Source: Pseudomonas putida
Lineage (GTDB): Bacteria; Pseudomonadota; Gammaproteobacteria; Pseudomonadales; Pseudomonadaceae
Direction: 5' to 3'
Length of the DNA stretch: 64,000 nt
Assembly (NCBI RefSeq): GCF_028682175.1
Contig: NZ_JANHKS010000023.1
Span: forward strand, 25,547 to 89,546
Made by a program: the position numbers and the translations under genes. Shown piece after piece: positions 44,203 to 52,942 of the stretch. Below the pieces are notes generated by a model. The model did no database searches, was not told where the DNA came from, and saw nothing but the letters and a program-made list of their open reading frames with translations. Every line of letters begins with the position of its first letter. Positions within the stretch are counted from its first letter, which is position 1.

Positions 44203-44277
44203 GAAGTCCTTTCTTATTCCAACTGGCAATAAACAAACTGCCGCAAAATGCGGCAGATTCACAATTCGGCGTAGCTT

Positions 44278-45630
44278 TTACAGTCGTCCCAGATCGTTGA
44301 CCAGTGCGAGCAACATGACTCCGACCACCAGGCTTATACCGATCTGGACCCCCCAGCCCTGAACCTTTTCCGACAGCGGACGACCACGCGCCCACTCGAT
44401 CAGATAAAAAAGCAAGTGCCCCCCGTCCAACACTGGAATGGGCAGCAAATTGAGAACCCCCAGGCTTATGCTCAGATAAGCAAGGAAATTCAAGAAGTCA
44501 CCTACACCTGACTGGGCCGAAGCGCCCGCCACTTTAGCAATGGTTATCGGTCCGCTCAAGTTTTTTACCGAGAGCTCGCCGAACAACATTTTCTTCAGTG
44601 AATCGAAGGTCAGTACGCTCATCGTCCAGGTACGGCGCGCGCCCTCTGCCACGGCAGCTACAGGGCCATAACTGACCTCTCGGAGCATTTCCGGTGGCCA
44701 GTCGACACCTTTGACCCCGGCACCCAGATACCCGGTTGCCGCCTTGCCTTCACCGCGCGCGGCCAGGGTGACAGGCACGTCGATTGTCGCACCATCGCGC
44801 TCGACACTCAGTGAAATTCGGGTATCAGGACGGACACGAACCCGATCCACGACCTCTTGCCACTCACCCAGCGGCTGGCCGTCGAGGGCCAGCAGGCGGT
44901 CACCGGTCTTCAGGCCTGCAGCCTGGGCCGGGCCCTTGGGATCGAGCTCGGCCAGCACCGGAGGCAGCGCCGGACGCCACGGACGAATGCCCAGCGAGCG
45001 GATCGGATCGGGCTCATCCACGCCCTTGAGCCAGTTATCCAGTGCCAGGGTGCGCGGGGTATCGACATCCGAGCCCTTCTCGCGGACTTTCAGCGCAATG
45101 CTGCCGCTCTCGCCCAGGCGACGTACCAGTTGCAGGTTCACAGCCGCCCAGCCGCTGGTGGCTTCGCCATCAACGGAAACAATTTCCTGGCCCGAAACCA
45201 GACCCGCCTTCTCGGCAATGCTGCCTGCCTCGACGCCACCGATGACCGGGCGCACCTGCTGGCTGCCCAGCATGGCCAGCACCCAGAAAAACACGATGGC
45301 CAGCAGGAAGTTGGCAACCGGGCCGGCGATGACGATGGCGATGCGCTGATACACGGACTTGCGATTGAAGGACTGGTCCACCAGCTCGGCAGGTACTTCG
45401 CCTTCGCGCTCGTCGAGCATCTTGACGTAGCCGCCCAGGGGAATGGCGGCCACCACGAACTCGGTGCCGCGACGGTCGTGCCAGCGCAACAGCGGCATGC
45501 CGAAGCCAACGGAGAACCGCAAAACCTTGACGCCACAGCGCCGCGCCACCCAGAAGTGGCCGAACTCGTGAAACGTCACCAGTACACCCAACGCAATCAG
45601 GGTGCCGACAATCATGTAAAGCGCGCTCAT
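44278..45630 (-). CDS. rseP: Site-2 intramembrane protease RseP
   Basis: 450 aa, four membrane segments. Zinc motif HEFGHFWVARRCG near residue 22 and the LDG motif in LPIPVLDGGHLLFYL near 400, with two PDZ domains between (about 125-310). It cleaves the anti-sigma factor after a first cut, releasing the AlgU/sigma-E type envelope stress factor; in Pseudomonas this protease is also called MucP. It lies between dxr and bamA. Confidence 0.97.
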   Translation of the reverse strand: MSALYMIVGTLIALGVLVTFHEFGHFWVARRCGVKVLRFSVGFGMPLLRWHDRRGTEFVVAAIPLGGYVKMLDEREGEVPAELVDQSFNRKSVYQRIAIVIAGPVANFLLAIVFFWVLAMLGSQQVRPVIGGVEAGSIAEKAGLVSGQEIVSVDGEATSGWAAVNLQLVRRLGESGSIALKVREKGSDVDTPRTLALDNWLKGVDEPDPIRSLGIRPWRPALPPVLAELDPKGPAQAAGLKTGDRLLALDGQPLGEWQEVVDRVRVRPDTRISLSVERDGATIDVPVTLAARGEGKAATGYLGAGVKGVDWPPEMLREVSYGPVAAVAEGARRTWTMSVLTFDSLKKMLFGELSVKNLSGPITIAKVAGASAQSGVGDFLNFLAYLSISLGVLNLLPIPVLDGGHLLFYLIEWARGRPLSEKVQGWGVQIGISLVVGVMLLALVNDLGRL

Positions 45631-45723
45631 CGCTGTTCTCCGGGTACCGGCATGGCGAGGGCTACGGACAGCGTCAAGCTGCTCGCGCGCCTTGCCAGGC
45701 CTGTGCCTGTGGGCATTTGTCGC

Positions 45724-46914
45724 TTACCGCCCGTTCCGGCTGAGCCACTGCTCAGCCAGCGTTCGCGCCCTGGCGTCGACCTCGAAGACCGTCTCCAGCT
45801 CGTTCAGGGCCACCACAGGCTCTATGTTCAGGACTTCGTCGATCATACTCGCGATTTCAGGGAAGCGAATGCGCCGATCCAGAAACGCCGCCACGGCGAC
45901 CTCGTTGGCGGCATTCAATACTGCCGGGGCGCTGTCGCCGGTCTGCGCAGCTTGCCGCGCCAGACGCAGGCAAGGGAAGCGCAATTCGTCCGGAGCCTGG
46001 AAATCAAGCCGGGCAATGCTGAACAGATCCAGCGGCGACACACCCGAATCGATCCGCTCGGGCCAAGCCAGTGCGTGGGCGATCGGCGTGCGCATGTCGG
46101 GGTTGCCCAACTGCGCCAGCACCGAGCCATCCACGTAATCGACCATCGAATGAATCACGCTTTGCGGGTGAATCACCACTTCGATATTCGCAGGGGCCGT
46201 GTCGAACAGCCAGCAGGCCTCGATCAGCTCAAGGCCCTTGTTCATCATGCTGGCCGAATCCACGGAGATCTTGCGCCCCATGGACCAGTTCGGGTGCGCA
46301 CAGGCCTGATCCGGCGTGACATGCTCGATGTCGGCCAGAGGCGTTTCGCGAAACGGTCCGCCCGAGGCGGTCAGCAGAATGCGGCGAACGCCCACCTGAT
46401 CCAGGCCGTTGGAGTAGTTGCCCGGCAGGCACTGGAAAATGGCGTTGTGCTCGCTGTCCAGCGGCAACAGGATGGTGCCACTGCGGCGCACGGCCTGCAT
46501 GAACAGGGCGCCCGAGGTGACCAGGGCCTCCTTGTTCGCCAGCAAGACCTTTTTGCCTGCCTCGACAGCGGCCAGCGTAGGACGCAACCCTGCCGCGCCG
46601 ACGATGGCCGCCAGCACGGTATCCACCTGAGGATGGGCAGACACCTCGCACAGGCCGCCCTCCCCCACCAGCACCCGGGTGTCCAGGCCGGCGGCGCGCA
46701 AGTCATCCTGCAACTGCCGGGCGGCGGCCGTAGTCGGCACCACGGCGAACTGCGGAGTGTGGCGAACGCACAGCGCCAGCAACTCGGCAATACGGGTGAA
46801 GCCCGTGAGGGCAAACACCTGATAGCGCGAAGGATGGCGGGCGATGACGTCCAGCGTGCTCAGCCCGACGGAGCCGGTAGCCCCCAGGACCGTGATCAGT
46901 TGCGGCTTGCTCAC
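45724..46914 (-). CDS. dxr: 1-deoxy-D-xylulose 5-phosphate reductoisomerase
   Basis: 396 aa. NADPH-binding start ITVLGATGSVGLSTLDV, then the metal and substrate site LLPLDSEHNAIFQCL (Asp-Ser-Glu-His) and SMGRKISVDSASMMNKGLE. It converts DXP to methylerythritol phosphate, the committed step of the MEP pathway that ispD and ispF continue. It overlaps cdsA by four bases. Confidence 0.98.
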   Translation of the reverse strand: MSKPQLITVLGATGSVGLSTLDVIARHPSRYQVFALTGFTRIAELLALCVRHTPQFAVVPTTAAARQLQDDLRAAGLDTRVLVGEGGLCEVSAHPQVDTVLAAIVGAAGLRPTLAAVEAGKKVLLANKEALVTSGALFMQAVRRSGTILLPLDSEHNAIFQCLPGNYSNGLDQVGVRRILLTASGGPFRETPLADIEHVTPDQACAHPNWSMGRKISVDSASMMNKGLELIEACWLFDTAPANIEVVIHPQSVIHSMVDYVDGSVLAQLGNPDMRTPIAHALAWPERIDSGVSPLDLFSIARLDFQAPDELRFPCLRLARQAAQTGDSAPAVLNAANEVAVAAFLDRRIRFPEIASMIDEVLNIEPVVALNELETVFEVDARARTLAEQWLSRNGR

Positions 46915-47729
46915 ATCAGGCCCCAGTCTTTGGCGGCCCAGAGCAGCAGGGCAAACACCGGGATCGCCGCGGTCAGGCTGTCGATGCGATCCAGCACGCC
47001 GCCGTGGCCAGGCAACAGGTTACTGCTGTCCTTGATCCCCGACTTGCGCTTGAACATGCTCTCGGTCAGGTCGCCGACCACGGAAATCAGCACCACGATG
47101 GCGGCGCATACCAGGGCGAACAGGATTTCCCCAACGCCCCAGCCGCGAACAACGCCCACCACGGCAGTAATCACCAGGCAGGTCGCCAGGCCGCCGTAGA
47201 GGCCTTCCCAGCTCTTGCCGGGGCTGACTTTCGGCGCCAGCTTGCGCTTGCCGAAGGCCTTGCCGGAGAAGTAGGCACCAATGTCGGCACCCCACACCAG
47301 GATCATGACAGCGAGAATCAGCCAGTTGCCCATCGGTTCGAGCTTGATCAGCACCAGCCCTTGCCAGGCCGGCAGCAGAATCAAAAGGCCGATGGCCAGC
47401 TTGTAGATCACGCTGGACCAGTGTTCGCTGGACTCCGGGTACGTCAGCACCAGCCAGGTTGCCGCCAGCCACCACAACAGCGCAGCGACCAGGATCCACG
47501 GCGCAAGGCCGGGCAGCAGATACAGAAGGAACAGCAGCACGCCGACCACCGCTGCGAACAGCACGCGGGCCGACTGCGCCTCGAAACCGGCAAGACGCGC
47601 CCATTCCCAGGCACCCAGCACCACCACTGCAGCGATGAACAGCGCAAAGCTGCCACCCTCGAGCAGAAAAAAGCCGCACAGGGCCAGCGGCGCGAGGATC
47701 AACGCTGTGATGATTCGTTGTTTGAGCAT
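46911..47729 (-). CDS. cdsA: Phosphatidate cytidylyltransferase CdsA
   Basis: 272 aa from the ATG at 47729, which overlaps the uppS stop by one base (TAATG). About eight membrane segments. The C-terminal signature is GDLTESMFKRKSGIKDSS followed by LPGHGGVLDRIDSL. It makes CDP-diacylglycerol for all phospholipids. The frame continues 66 codons upstream, but that part is antisense-like and lacks similarity. Confidence 0.97.
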   Translation of the reverse strand: MLKQRIITALILAPLALCGFFLLEGGSFALFIAAVVVLGAWEWARLAGFEAQSARVLFAAVVGVLLFLLYLLPGLAPWILVAALLWWLAATWLVLTYPESSEHWSSVIYKLAIGLLILLPAWQGLVLIKLEPMGNWLILAVMILVWGADIGAYFSGKAFGKRKLAPKVSPGKSWEGLYGGLATCLVITAVVGVVRGWGVGEILFALVCAAIVVLISVVGDLTESMFKRKSGIKDSSNLLPGHGGVLDRIDSLTAAIPVFALLLWAAKDWGLM

Positions 47730-48484
47730 TAAGCGCGGGCTCCAGCTTCTACCTGCTCGCTGGTTTTCCCGAAGCGGCGTTGGCGCGAAGCGAAATCGGC
47801 CAGCGCATGGCGCATGGCATCGTGTTTGAAGTCCGGCCAGAACAGGTCGGAGAAGTACAGTTCGGCGTAGGCCAGCTGCCACAGCAGGAAGTTGCTGATG
47901 CGATGCTCGCCCCCGGTGCGGATGCACAGGTCGGGCAGCGGAAGGTCGCCCGTGGCCAGGCAGGTCTGCAGCAACTGCGGGGTGATGTCTTCGGGGCGCA
48001 GATGGCCGGCCTGAACCTCACGCGCCAGGCGCTGCGCAGCCTGGGCGATGTCCCACTGACCGCCGTAGTTGGCGGCGATCTGCAAGACAAAGCGGCTGTT
48101 ACCGGCAGTGCTGGCTTCGGCTTCGCGAATGGCGGCCTGCAGCTCAGGGTGAAAACGCGAGCGATCGCCGATGATGCGCAGGCTGATGCCGTTCTCGTTC
48201 AGGCGCTTGGTCTCGCGACGCAAGGCCGTGAAGAACAGCTCCATCAGCGCGCCGACCTCTTCGGCCGGGCGCTGCCAGTTCTCGCTGGAGAACGCGAACA
48301 GGGTCAGCACCTCGACCTTGGCCTCGGCACACACCTCGATGACCGCCCGAACGGCGTCAACGCCCGCCTTGTGACCCGCCACGCCTGGCAACAGGCGCTT
48401 CTTGGCCCAGCGATTGTTCCCATCCATGATGATCGCGACATGACGCGGTACCGACGACGGCACAGCCAGCTTTGTCTTTTCCAT
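47729..48484 (-). CDS. uppS: Undecaprenyl diphosphate synthase
   Basis: 251 aa cis-prenyltransferase. Start motif VAIIMDGNNRWAKKRLLPGVAGHKAG with the catalytic Asp; then FAFSSENWQRP and DLCIRTGGEHRISNFLLWQLAYAELYF. It makes the C55 lipid carrier for peptidoglycan and LPS. It is 15 bases after frr and coupled to cdsA. Confidence 0.98.
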   Translation of the reverse strand: MEKTKLAVPSSVPRHVAIIMDGNNRWAKKRLLPGVAGHKAGVDAVRAVIEVCAEAKVEVLTLFAFSSENWQRPAEEVGALMELFFTALRRETKRLNENGISLRIIGDRSRFHPELQAAIREAEASTAGNSRFVLQIAANYGGQWDIAQAAQRLAREVQAGHLRPEDITPQLLQTCLATGDLPLPDLCIRTGGEHRISNFLLWQLAYAELYFSDLFWPDFKHDAMRHALADFASRQRRFGKTSEQVEAGARA

Positions 48485-48499
48485 GAAAGCTTCCCGACC

Positions 48500-49057
48500 T
48501 TATACGGCCATCAGGTCCGCTTCTTTGTCATCCGTGGCCTTGGTGATCTGGCCTTCGAAGTCCTTGATCAGTTTGTCGATATCAGCGCTGGCACGACGCT
48601 CTTCGTCTTCGCTGATTTCCTTGTCCTTGACCAGTTTCTTCAGGTCGCCCATGGCATCGCGACGGATGTTGCGCACGGCAACCCGAGCGTCTTCGGCAGC
48701 GCTGCGGGCCTGCTTGGTGAAGCCCTTGCGGGTTTCTTCGGTCAGCGGCGGCATGGAGATCAGCAGCAGTTCGCCCAGGTTGGTCGGGTTCAGGTTAAGA
48801 CCTGCACTGCCGATGGCCTTGTCGACGGCGCCCAGCATGTTGCGCTCGAACGGCACGACCTGCAGGGTACGGGAGTCTTTCACGGTAACGTTGGCGACGC
48901 CGGTCAGCGGAGTGTCCACGCCGTAGTAAGGAACCATCACCGAACCCAGCACGCTTGGGTGAGCCTTGCCGGTACGGATCTGGCCGAACGCGTGGTGCAG
49001 GGACTCCAGGGACTTCTTCATGCGCTCTTGAGCGTCTTTCTTGATTTCGTTGATCAT
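48500..49057 (-). CDS. frr: Ribosome recycling factor
   Basis: 185 aa. The N-terminal helix (INEIKKDAQERMKKSLESLHHAFGQIRTGKAHPS) and the C-terminal helices with TEETRKGFTKQARSAAEDARVAVRNIRRDA are the RRF signature. With EF-G it splits post-termination ribosomes. The start overlaps the pyrH stop by four bases (ATGA). Confidence 0.98.
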   Translation of the reverse strand: MINEIKKDAQERMKKSLESLHHAFGQIRTGKAHPSVLGSVMVPYYGVDTPLTGVANVTVKDSRTLQVVPFERNMLGAVDKAIGSAGLNLNPTNLGELLLISMPPLTEETRKGFTKQARSAAEDARVAVRNIRRDAMGDLKKLVKDKEISEDEERRASADIDKLIKDFEGQITKATDDKEADLMAV

Positions 49058-49797
49058 TGTACGCCTTCCTCGATCAAGGTTCCTTCCGCGCCGCCATGCA
49101 CGATGTTCAGCAGGGCGCCGGGTTTGTTCATATTAAAGACACGCAGCGGCATCTTGTGGTCACGGCACAGGCAGATGGCCGTCAGATCCATTACGCCCAG
49201 CTTGCGATCCAGTACTTCATCGTAAGTCAGATGATCGAACTTCTCGGCATGCGGGTCCTTGAATGGATCGGCAGTGTACACACCATCGACCTTGGTTGCC
49301 TTCAACACGACGTCGGCATCGATTTCGATGGCCCGCAGGCAGGCTGCCGAATCGGTGGTGAAGAACGGGTTGCCGGTACCGGCAGCGAAAATCACCACTT
49401 CCTTGGAATTCAGGTGGCGCATCGCCTTGCGACGATCGTAGTGATCGGTCACACCCACCATGGAGATGGCGGACATCACGATGGCGGAAATATTGGCACG
49501 CTCAAGGGCGTCGCGCATGGCCAGACCGTTCATCACGGTGGCCAGCATGCCCATGTGGTCGCCAGTGACGCGGTCCATGCCGGCAGCGCTCAATGCCGCG
49601 CCACGGAACAGGTTGCCACCACCGATGACCAGGCCGACCTGAACACCGATTCCTACCAGTTGACCCACTTCAAGCGCCATGCGATCCAGCACTTTCGGAT
49701 CGATGCCAAACTCTTCGGACCCCATCAGGGCCTCGCCGCTAAGCTTGAGTAGAATGCGTTTATAGCGAGCTTGATATCCACTGCCCTGCTGAGCCAT
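49054..49797 (-). CDS. pyrH: UMP kinase
   Basis: 247 aa amino-acid-kinase fold. Motifs KRILLKLSGEALMG, GLVIGGGNLFRGA, DRVTGDHMGMLATVMNGLAM and DGVYTADPFKDP. It phosphorylates UMP to UDP. It lies between tsf and frr in the conserved translation operon and overlaps frr by four bases. Confidence 0.98.
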   Translation of the reverse strand: MAQQGSGYQARYKRILLKLSGEALMGSEEFGIDPKVLDRMALEVGQLVGIGVQVGLVIGGGNLFRGAALSAAGMDRVTGDHMGMLATVMNGLAMRDALERANISAIVMSAISMVGVTDHYDRRKAMRHLNSKEVVIFAAGTGNPFFTTDSAACLRAIEIDADVVLKATKVDGVYTADPFKDPHAEKFDHLTYDEVLDRKLGVMDLTAICLCRDHKMPLRVFNMNKPGALLNIVHGGAEGTLIEEGVQ

Positions 49798-49934
49798 TGC
49801 GAATCTCTCCTGCGGCGTATAAAAAAAATGTCAGAGTTGCCGGCCGTTGCGCCTGCGCTAACTCTAGGCTACTGCGCCGGTTGTGGCCTTGTGAGCCATG
49901 TACCGGAAAAACAAAATCCTGCTGCCGTTTTGAC

Positions 49935-49966
49935 AAAGAGGCTGCGCGCGTGAGCGGGCAGCCTCT
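49935..49966 (-). terminator. Hairpin between tsf and pyrH
   Basis: AAGAGGCTGC (49935-49944) and GCAGCCTCTT (49957-49966), 10-bp arms, starting 25 bases after the tsf stop; TTTGTC follows on the minus strand. It is probably a partial terminator separating rpsB-tsf from pyrH-frr. Confidence 0.65.
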
Positions 49967-49990
49967 TGGGTCGACAGTCGGAGAACCGTC

Positions 49991-50854
49991 TTATTGCTTG
50001 CTGGCAGCTACTTGAGCAGCGACTTCTTCAGCGAAGTTGTCGACTGGCTTCTCGATGCCGTCGCCTACTTTGAAGTAGGTGAAGGAAACGATTTCAGCGC
50101 CGGCTTTCTTGGCCAGTTCACCGACCTTGATTTCAGGGTTCTTGACGAACGCCTGCTCGACCAGGCTGGCTTCAGCCAGGAACTTGGTGATGCGGCCCTG
50201 AACCATCTTGTCAGCGATCTCGGCAGGCTTGCCTTTGATCTTGTCTTCGTTCAGCTGCAGGAAGACGTTCTTCTCGCGCTCGATCGCTTCGGCAGAAACG
50301 TCCGACGGCAGCAGGAACTCAGGGTTGCTTGCAGCAACGTGCATCGCGATGTCTTTGGCCAGCTCGACGTCACCGCCTTTCAGGACAACGGCTACGCCGA
50401 TCTTGTTGCCGTGCAGGTAGGAGCCGACAACGTCGCCTTCAACGCGTACCAGACGACGGATGTTGACGTTCTCGCCTACTTTGGCAACCAGGGCAGTACG
50501 TGCTTCTTCCTGAGCGGCGATCAGCGGAGCTGCGTCGGTCAGTTTCTCGGCGAATGCCTTGTCGACGCTTGCAGCGACGAAGTTCTTGAAGTCGTCCTGC
50601 AGAGCCAGGAAGTCGGTCTGGGAGTTGACTTCGAGCAGGACAGCGACTTTGCCGTCTGCCTTGATGGCGATTGCGCCTTCAGCAGCAACGTTGCCTGCTT
50701 TCTTGGCGGCCTTGATGGCGCCCGAAGCACGCATATCGTCGATGGCTTTCTCGATGTCGCCGCCGGCCTTGGTCAGGGCCTTCTTGCAGTCCATCATGCC
50801 TTCGCCAGTACGCTCGCGCAGTTCTTTGACCAACGCTGCAGTAATCTCTGCCAT
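49991..50854 (-). CDS. tsf: Elongation factor Ts
   Basis: 287 aa. N-terminal UBA-like domain (ALVKELRERTGEGMMDCKKALTKAGGD), then the TDFLAL motif segment (EVNSQTDFLALQDDF) that contacts EF-Tu. It is the guanine nucleotide exchange factor for EF-Tu. It follows rpsB across a strong hairpin, as in most bacteria. Confidence 0.98.
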   Translation of the reverse strand: MAEITAALVKELRERTGEGMMDCKKALTKAGGDIEKAIDDMRASGAIKAAKKAGNVAAEGAIAIKADGKVAVLLEVNSQTDFLALQDDFKNFVAASVDKAFAEKLTDAAPLIAAQEEARTALVAKVGENVNIRRLVRVEGDVVGSYLHGNKIGVAVVLKGGDVELAKDIAMHVAASNPEFLLPSDVSAEAIEREKNVFLQLNEDKIKGKPAEIADKMVQGRITKFLAEASLVEQAFVKNPEIKVGELAKKAGAEIVSFTYFKVGDGIEKPVDNFAEEVAAQVAASKQ

Positions 50855-50984
50855 TTCAAAATCCTCTTGGATAGGTCTTCAACCATTCCACCCGCCGGGC
50901 GGGCGTTCAAATTCGCTTGAAAATCCATGATGACCGCTGCACATGACATCAGATCGATGGCAACGCCAGATGGTTTTCGAGGTG

Positions 50985-51013
50985 GCAAAAAGGGGGCCAA
51001 GCCCCCTTTTTGC
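50985..51013. terminator. rpsB-tsf intercistronic hairpin
   Basis: GCAAAAAGGGGGC-CAA-GCCCCCTTTTTGC, a 13-bp perfect stem with A and T tracts built into the arms. It lies 26 bases after the rpsB stop. It probably reduces tsf relative to rpsB, as a partial terminator does in E. coli. Confidence 0.85.
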
Positions 51014-51038
51014 GTGCCAAGCGGCGCTAAAGCGTCAC

Positions 51039-51776
51039 TTACTCGGCAGCAGGTACAGCCGCTTCTTCAGCGTAAACTTCGGTGCCGCCAGCAACGTTGT
51101 TGCGACCACGGATAACGGCGTCAGCCATCGAACCCATGTACAGCTGAATGGCGCGGATGGCGTCATCGTTACCTGGGATGATGTAGTCAACACCTTCAGG
51201 GCTGCTGTTGGTATCGACTACGCCGATGACCGGGATGCCCAGCTTGTTGGCTTCGGTGATCGCGATGCGCTCGTGGTCAACGTCGATGACGAACAGTGCG
51301 TCTGGCAGACCGCCCATGTCCTTGATACCACCCAGGCTACGATCCAGCTTTTCCAGATCGCGAGTGCGCATCAGCGCCTCTTTCTTGGTCAGCTTGGCGA
51401 AAGTACCGTCTTCAGCCTGAACTTCCAGCTCGCGCAGACGCTTGATGGAGGCACGGATGGTTTTGAAGTTGGTCAGCATGCCGCCCAACCAGCGGTGGTC
51501 GACGTACGGCGAACCGCAACGTGCTGCTTCTTCAGCAACGATCTTGCCAGCGGAACGCTTGGTGCCGACGAACAGGATCTTGTTCTTGCCCTGGGCCAGG
51601 CGCTCTACGAACGTCAGAGCGTCGTTGAACATTGGCAGGGTTTTTTCAAGGTTGATGATGTGAATCTTGTTGCGCGCGCCGAAAATGAACTTGCCCATTT
51701 TCGGGTTCCAGTAACGGGTCTGGTGGCCGAAGTGCACACCGGCCTTCAGCATATCGCGCATATTGACTTGGGACAT
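51039..51776 (-). CDS. rpsB: 30S ribosomal protein S2
   Basis: 245 aa. Start SQVNMRDMLKAGVHFGHQTRYWNPKMGKFIFG, then FVGTKRSAGKIVAEEAARCG, VDHRWLGGMLTNFKTI, and PVIGVVDTNSSPEGVDYIIPGNDDA, all S2 signatures. It heads the rpsB-tsf-pyrH-frr group and is divergent from map. Its long leader may be where S2 represses its own synthesis. Confidence 0.98.
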   Translation of the reverse strand: MSQVNMRDMLKAGVHFGHQTRYWNPKMGKFIFGARNKIHIINLEKTLPMFNDALTFVERLAQGKNKILFVGTKRSAGKIVAEEAARCGSPYVDHRWLGGMLTNFKTIRASIKRLRELEVQAEDGTFAKLTKKEALMRTRDLEKLDRSLGGIKDMGGLPDALFVIDVDHERIAITEANKLGIPVIGVVDTNSSPEGVDYIIPGNDDAIRAIQLYMGSMADAVIRGRNNVAGGTEVYAEEAAVPAAE

Positions 51777-52114
51777 GATAGTTCCTTGATAAGTCGGGTT
51801 AGGCCTCCACGTATCCCAATGACCAACCAGCGGCTCGAGCCGAGGGCACCCAGGTCATCGTGTCGACACGTGTGTGGGTTTGTGCTTTCGGGGCATACCC
51901 CGTAAAGCGGCGCATTTTATATCACAAAAGTCTGGATAACGGAACCTGAAATAAGATCCTGTTTTGCCGAGGCTTTTGCCGGCCCGGGGATGCCATGCCG
52001 CACACCCTCGCCGCCTCTATATAAGGAAGCGATGATAACCCGCTTGGCGACGGTCTGGTAGAATCGCGGTTTTCCGTGTTTAGCTGCGGCCTGGCCGCGC
52101 CGAGAGAGCCTTGT
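51777..52114. promoter_or_regulatory. rpsB/map divergent promoter region and rpsB leader
   Basis: 338 bases. On the minus strand a good -10, TATAAA (51921-51916), would start an rpsB leader of about 130 nt containing GC hairpins (GGGTGCCC..., GGCTCGAGCC), fitting a ribosomal S2 autoregulatory leader; this is inferred. On the plus strand TAGAAT (52059-52064) is a plausible map -10 with no clear -35. Confidence 0.5.
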
Positions 52115-52897
52115 ATGTCCGTTACCCTCAAAACCCCTGAAGACATCGAAAAGATGCGCATTGCCGGCCGTCTGGCCGCCGAAGTCCTGGAAATGATCGG
52201 GGCCTACGTCAAGCCTGGCGTGACCACCGACGAACTGGACCGCATCTGCCACGACTACATCGTCAATGAGCAGAAGGCCATTCCGGCGCCGCTCAACTAC
52301 AAGGGTTTTCCCAAGTCCATCTGCACCTCGATCAACCACGTGGTCTGCCACGGCATCCCGAACGAGAAGCCGCTCAAGGAAGGCGACGTGCTGAACATCG
52401 ACGTGACCGTCATCAAGGACGGCTACCACGGCGACACCAGCAAGATGTTCCATGTTGGCAAAGTGCCAGAGTGGGCCGAGCGCCTGTCGAAAATCACCCA
52501 GGAATGCATGTACAAGGGCATCGAGCTGGTCAAGCCCGGCGCTCACCTGGGCGACATCGGCGAAGTGATCCAGAAACACGCCGAAAAGAATGGTTTCTCG
52601 GTGGTGCGTGAATACTGCGGCCACGGCATCGGCAAGGTCTTCCACGAAGAACCGCAAGTGCTGCACTACGGCAAGGCTGGCGAAGGCATGGAGCTCAAGG
52701 AAGGCATGACCTTCACCATCGAGCCGATGATCAACCAGGGCAAGGCCGACACCCGTCTGCTGGGCGACGGCTGGACAGCCATCACCAAGGACCGCAAGCT
52801 GTCGGCACAGTGGGAACACACCATTCTGGTCACCGCCACAGGCTACGAGATCTTCACCCTGCGCAGCGACGACACCATCGCCCGCACCTCCGCCTGA
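52115..52897 (+). CDS. map: Type I methionine aminopeptidase
   Basis: 260 aa from ATG 52115 (MSVTLKTPEDIEKMRIAGRL). Metal ligands Asp (NIDVTVIKDGYHGDTSKMF), His in REYCGHGIGKVFHEEP and Glu in TIEPMI and WEHT are visible. It removes N-terminal Met from nascent proteins. It is divergent from rpsB, a widely conserved pairing, and is followed by glnD after 45 bases. Confidence 0.98.
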   Translation: MSVTLKTPEDIEKMRIAGRLAAEVLEMIGAYVKPGVTTDELDRICHDYIVNEQKAIPAPLNYKGFPKSICTSINHVVCHGIPNEKPLKEGDVLNIDVTVIKDGYHGDTSKMFHVGKVPEWAERLSKITQECMYKGIELVKPGAHLGDIGEVIQKHAEKNGFSVVREYCGHGIGKVFHEEPQVLHYGKAGEGMELKEGMTFTIEPMINQGKADTRLLGDGWTAITKDRKLSAQWEHTILVTATGYEIFTLRSDDTIARTSA

Positions 52898-52942
52898 CAC
52901 TCACGTCCAGACAGCATGCATAGATAGAAGGAAAGCAGTTCG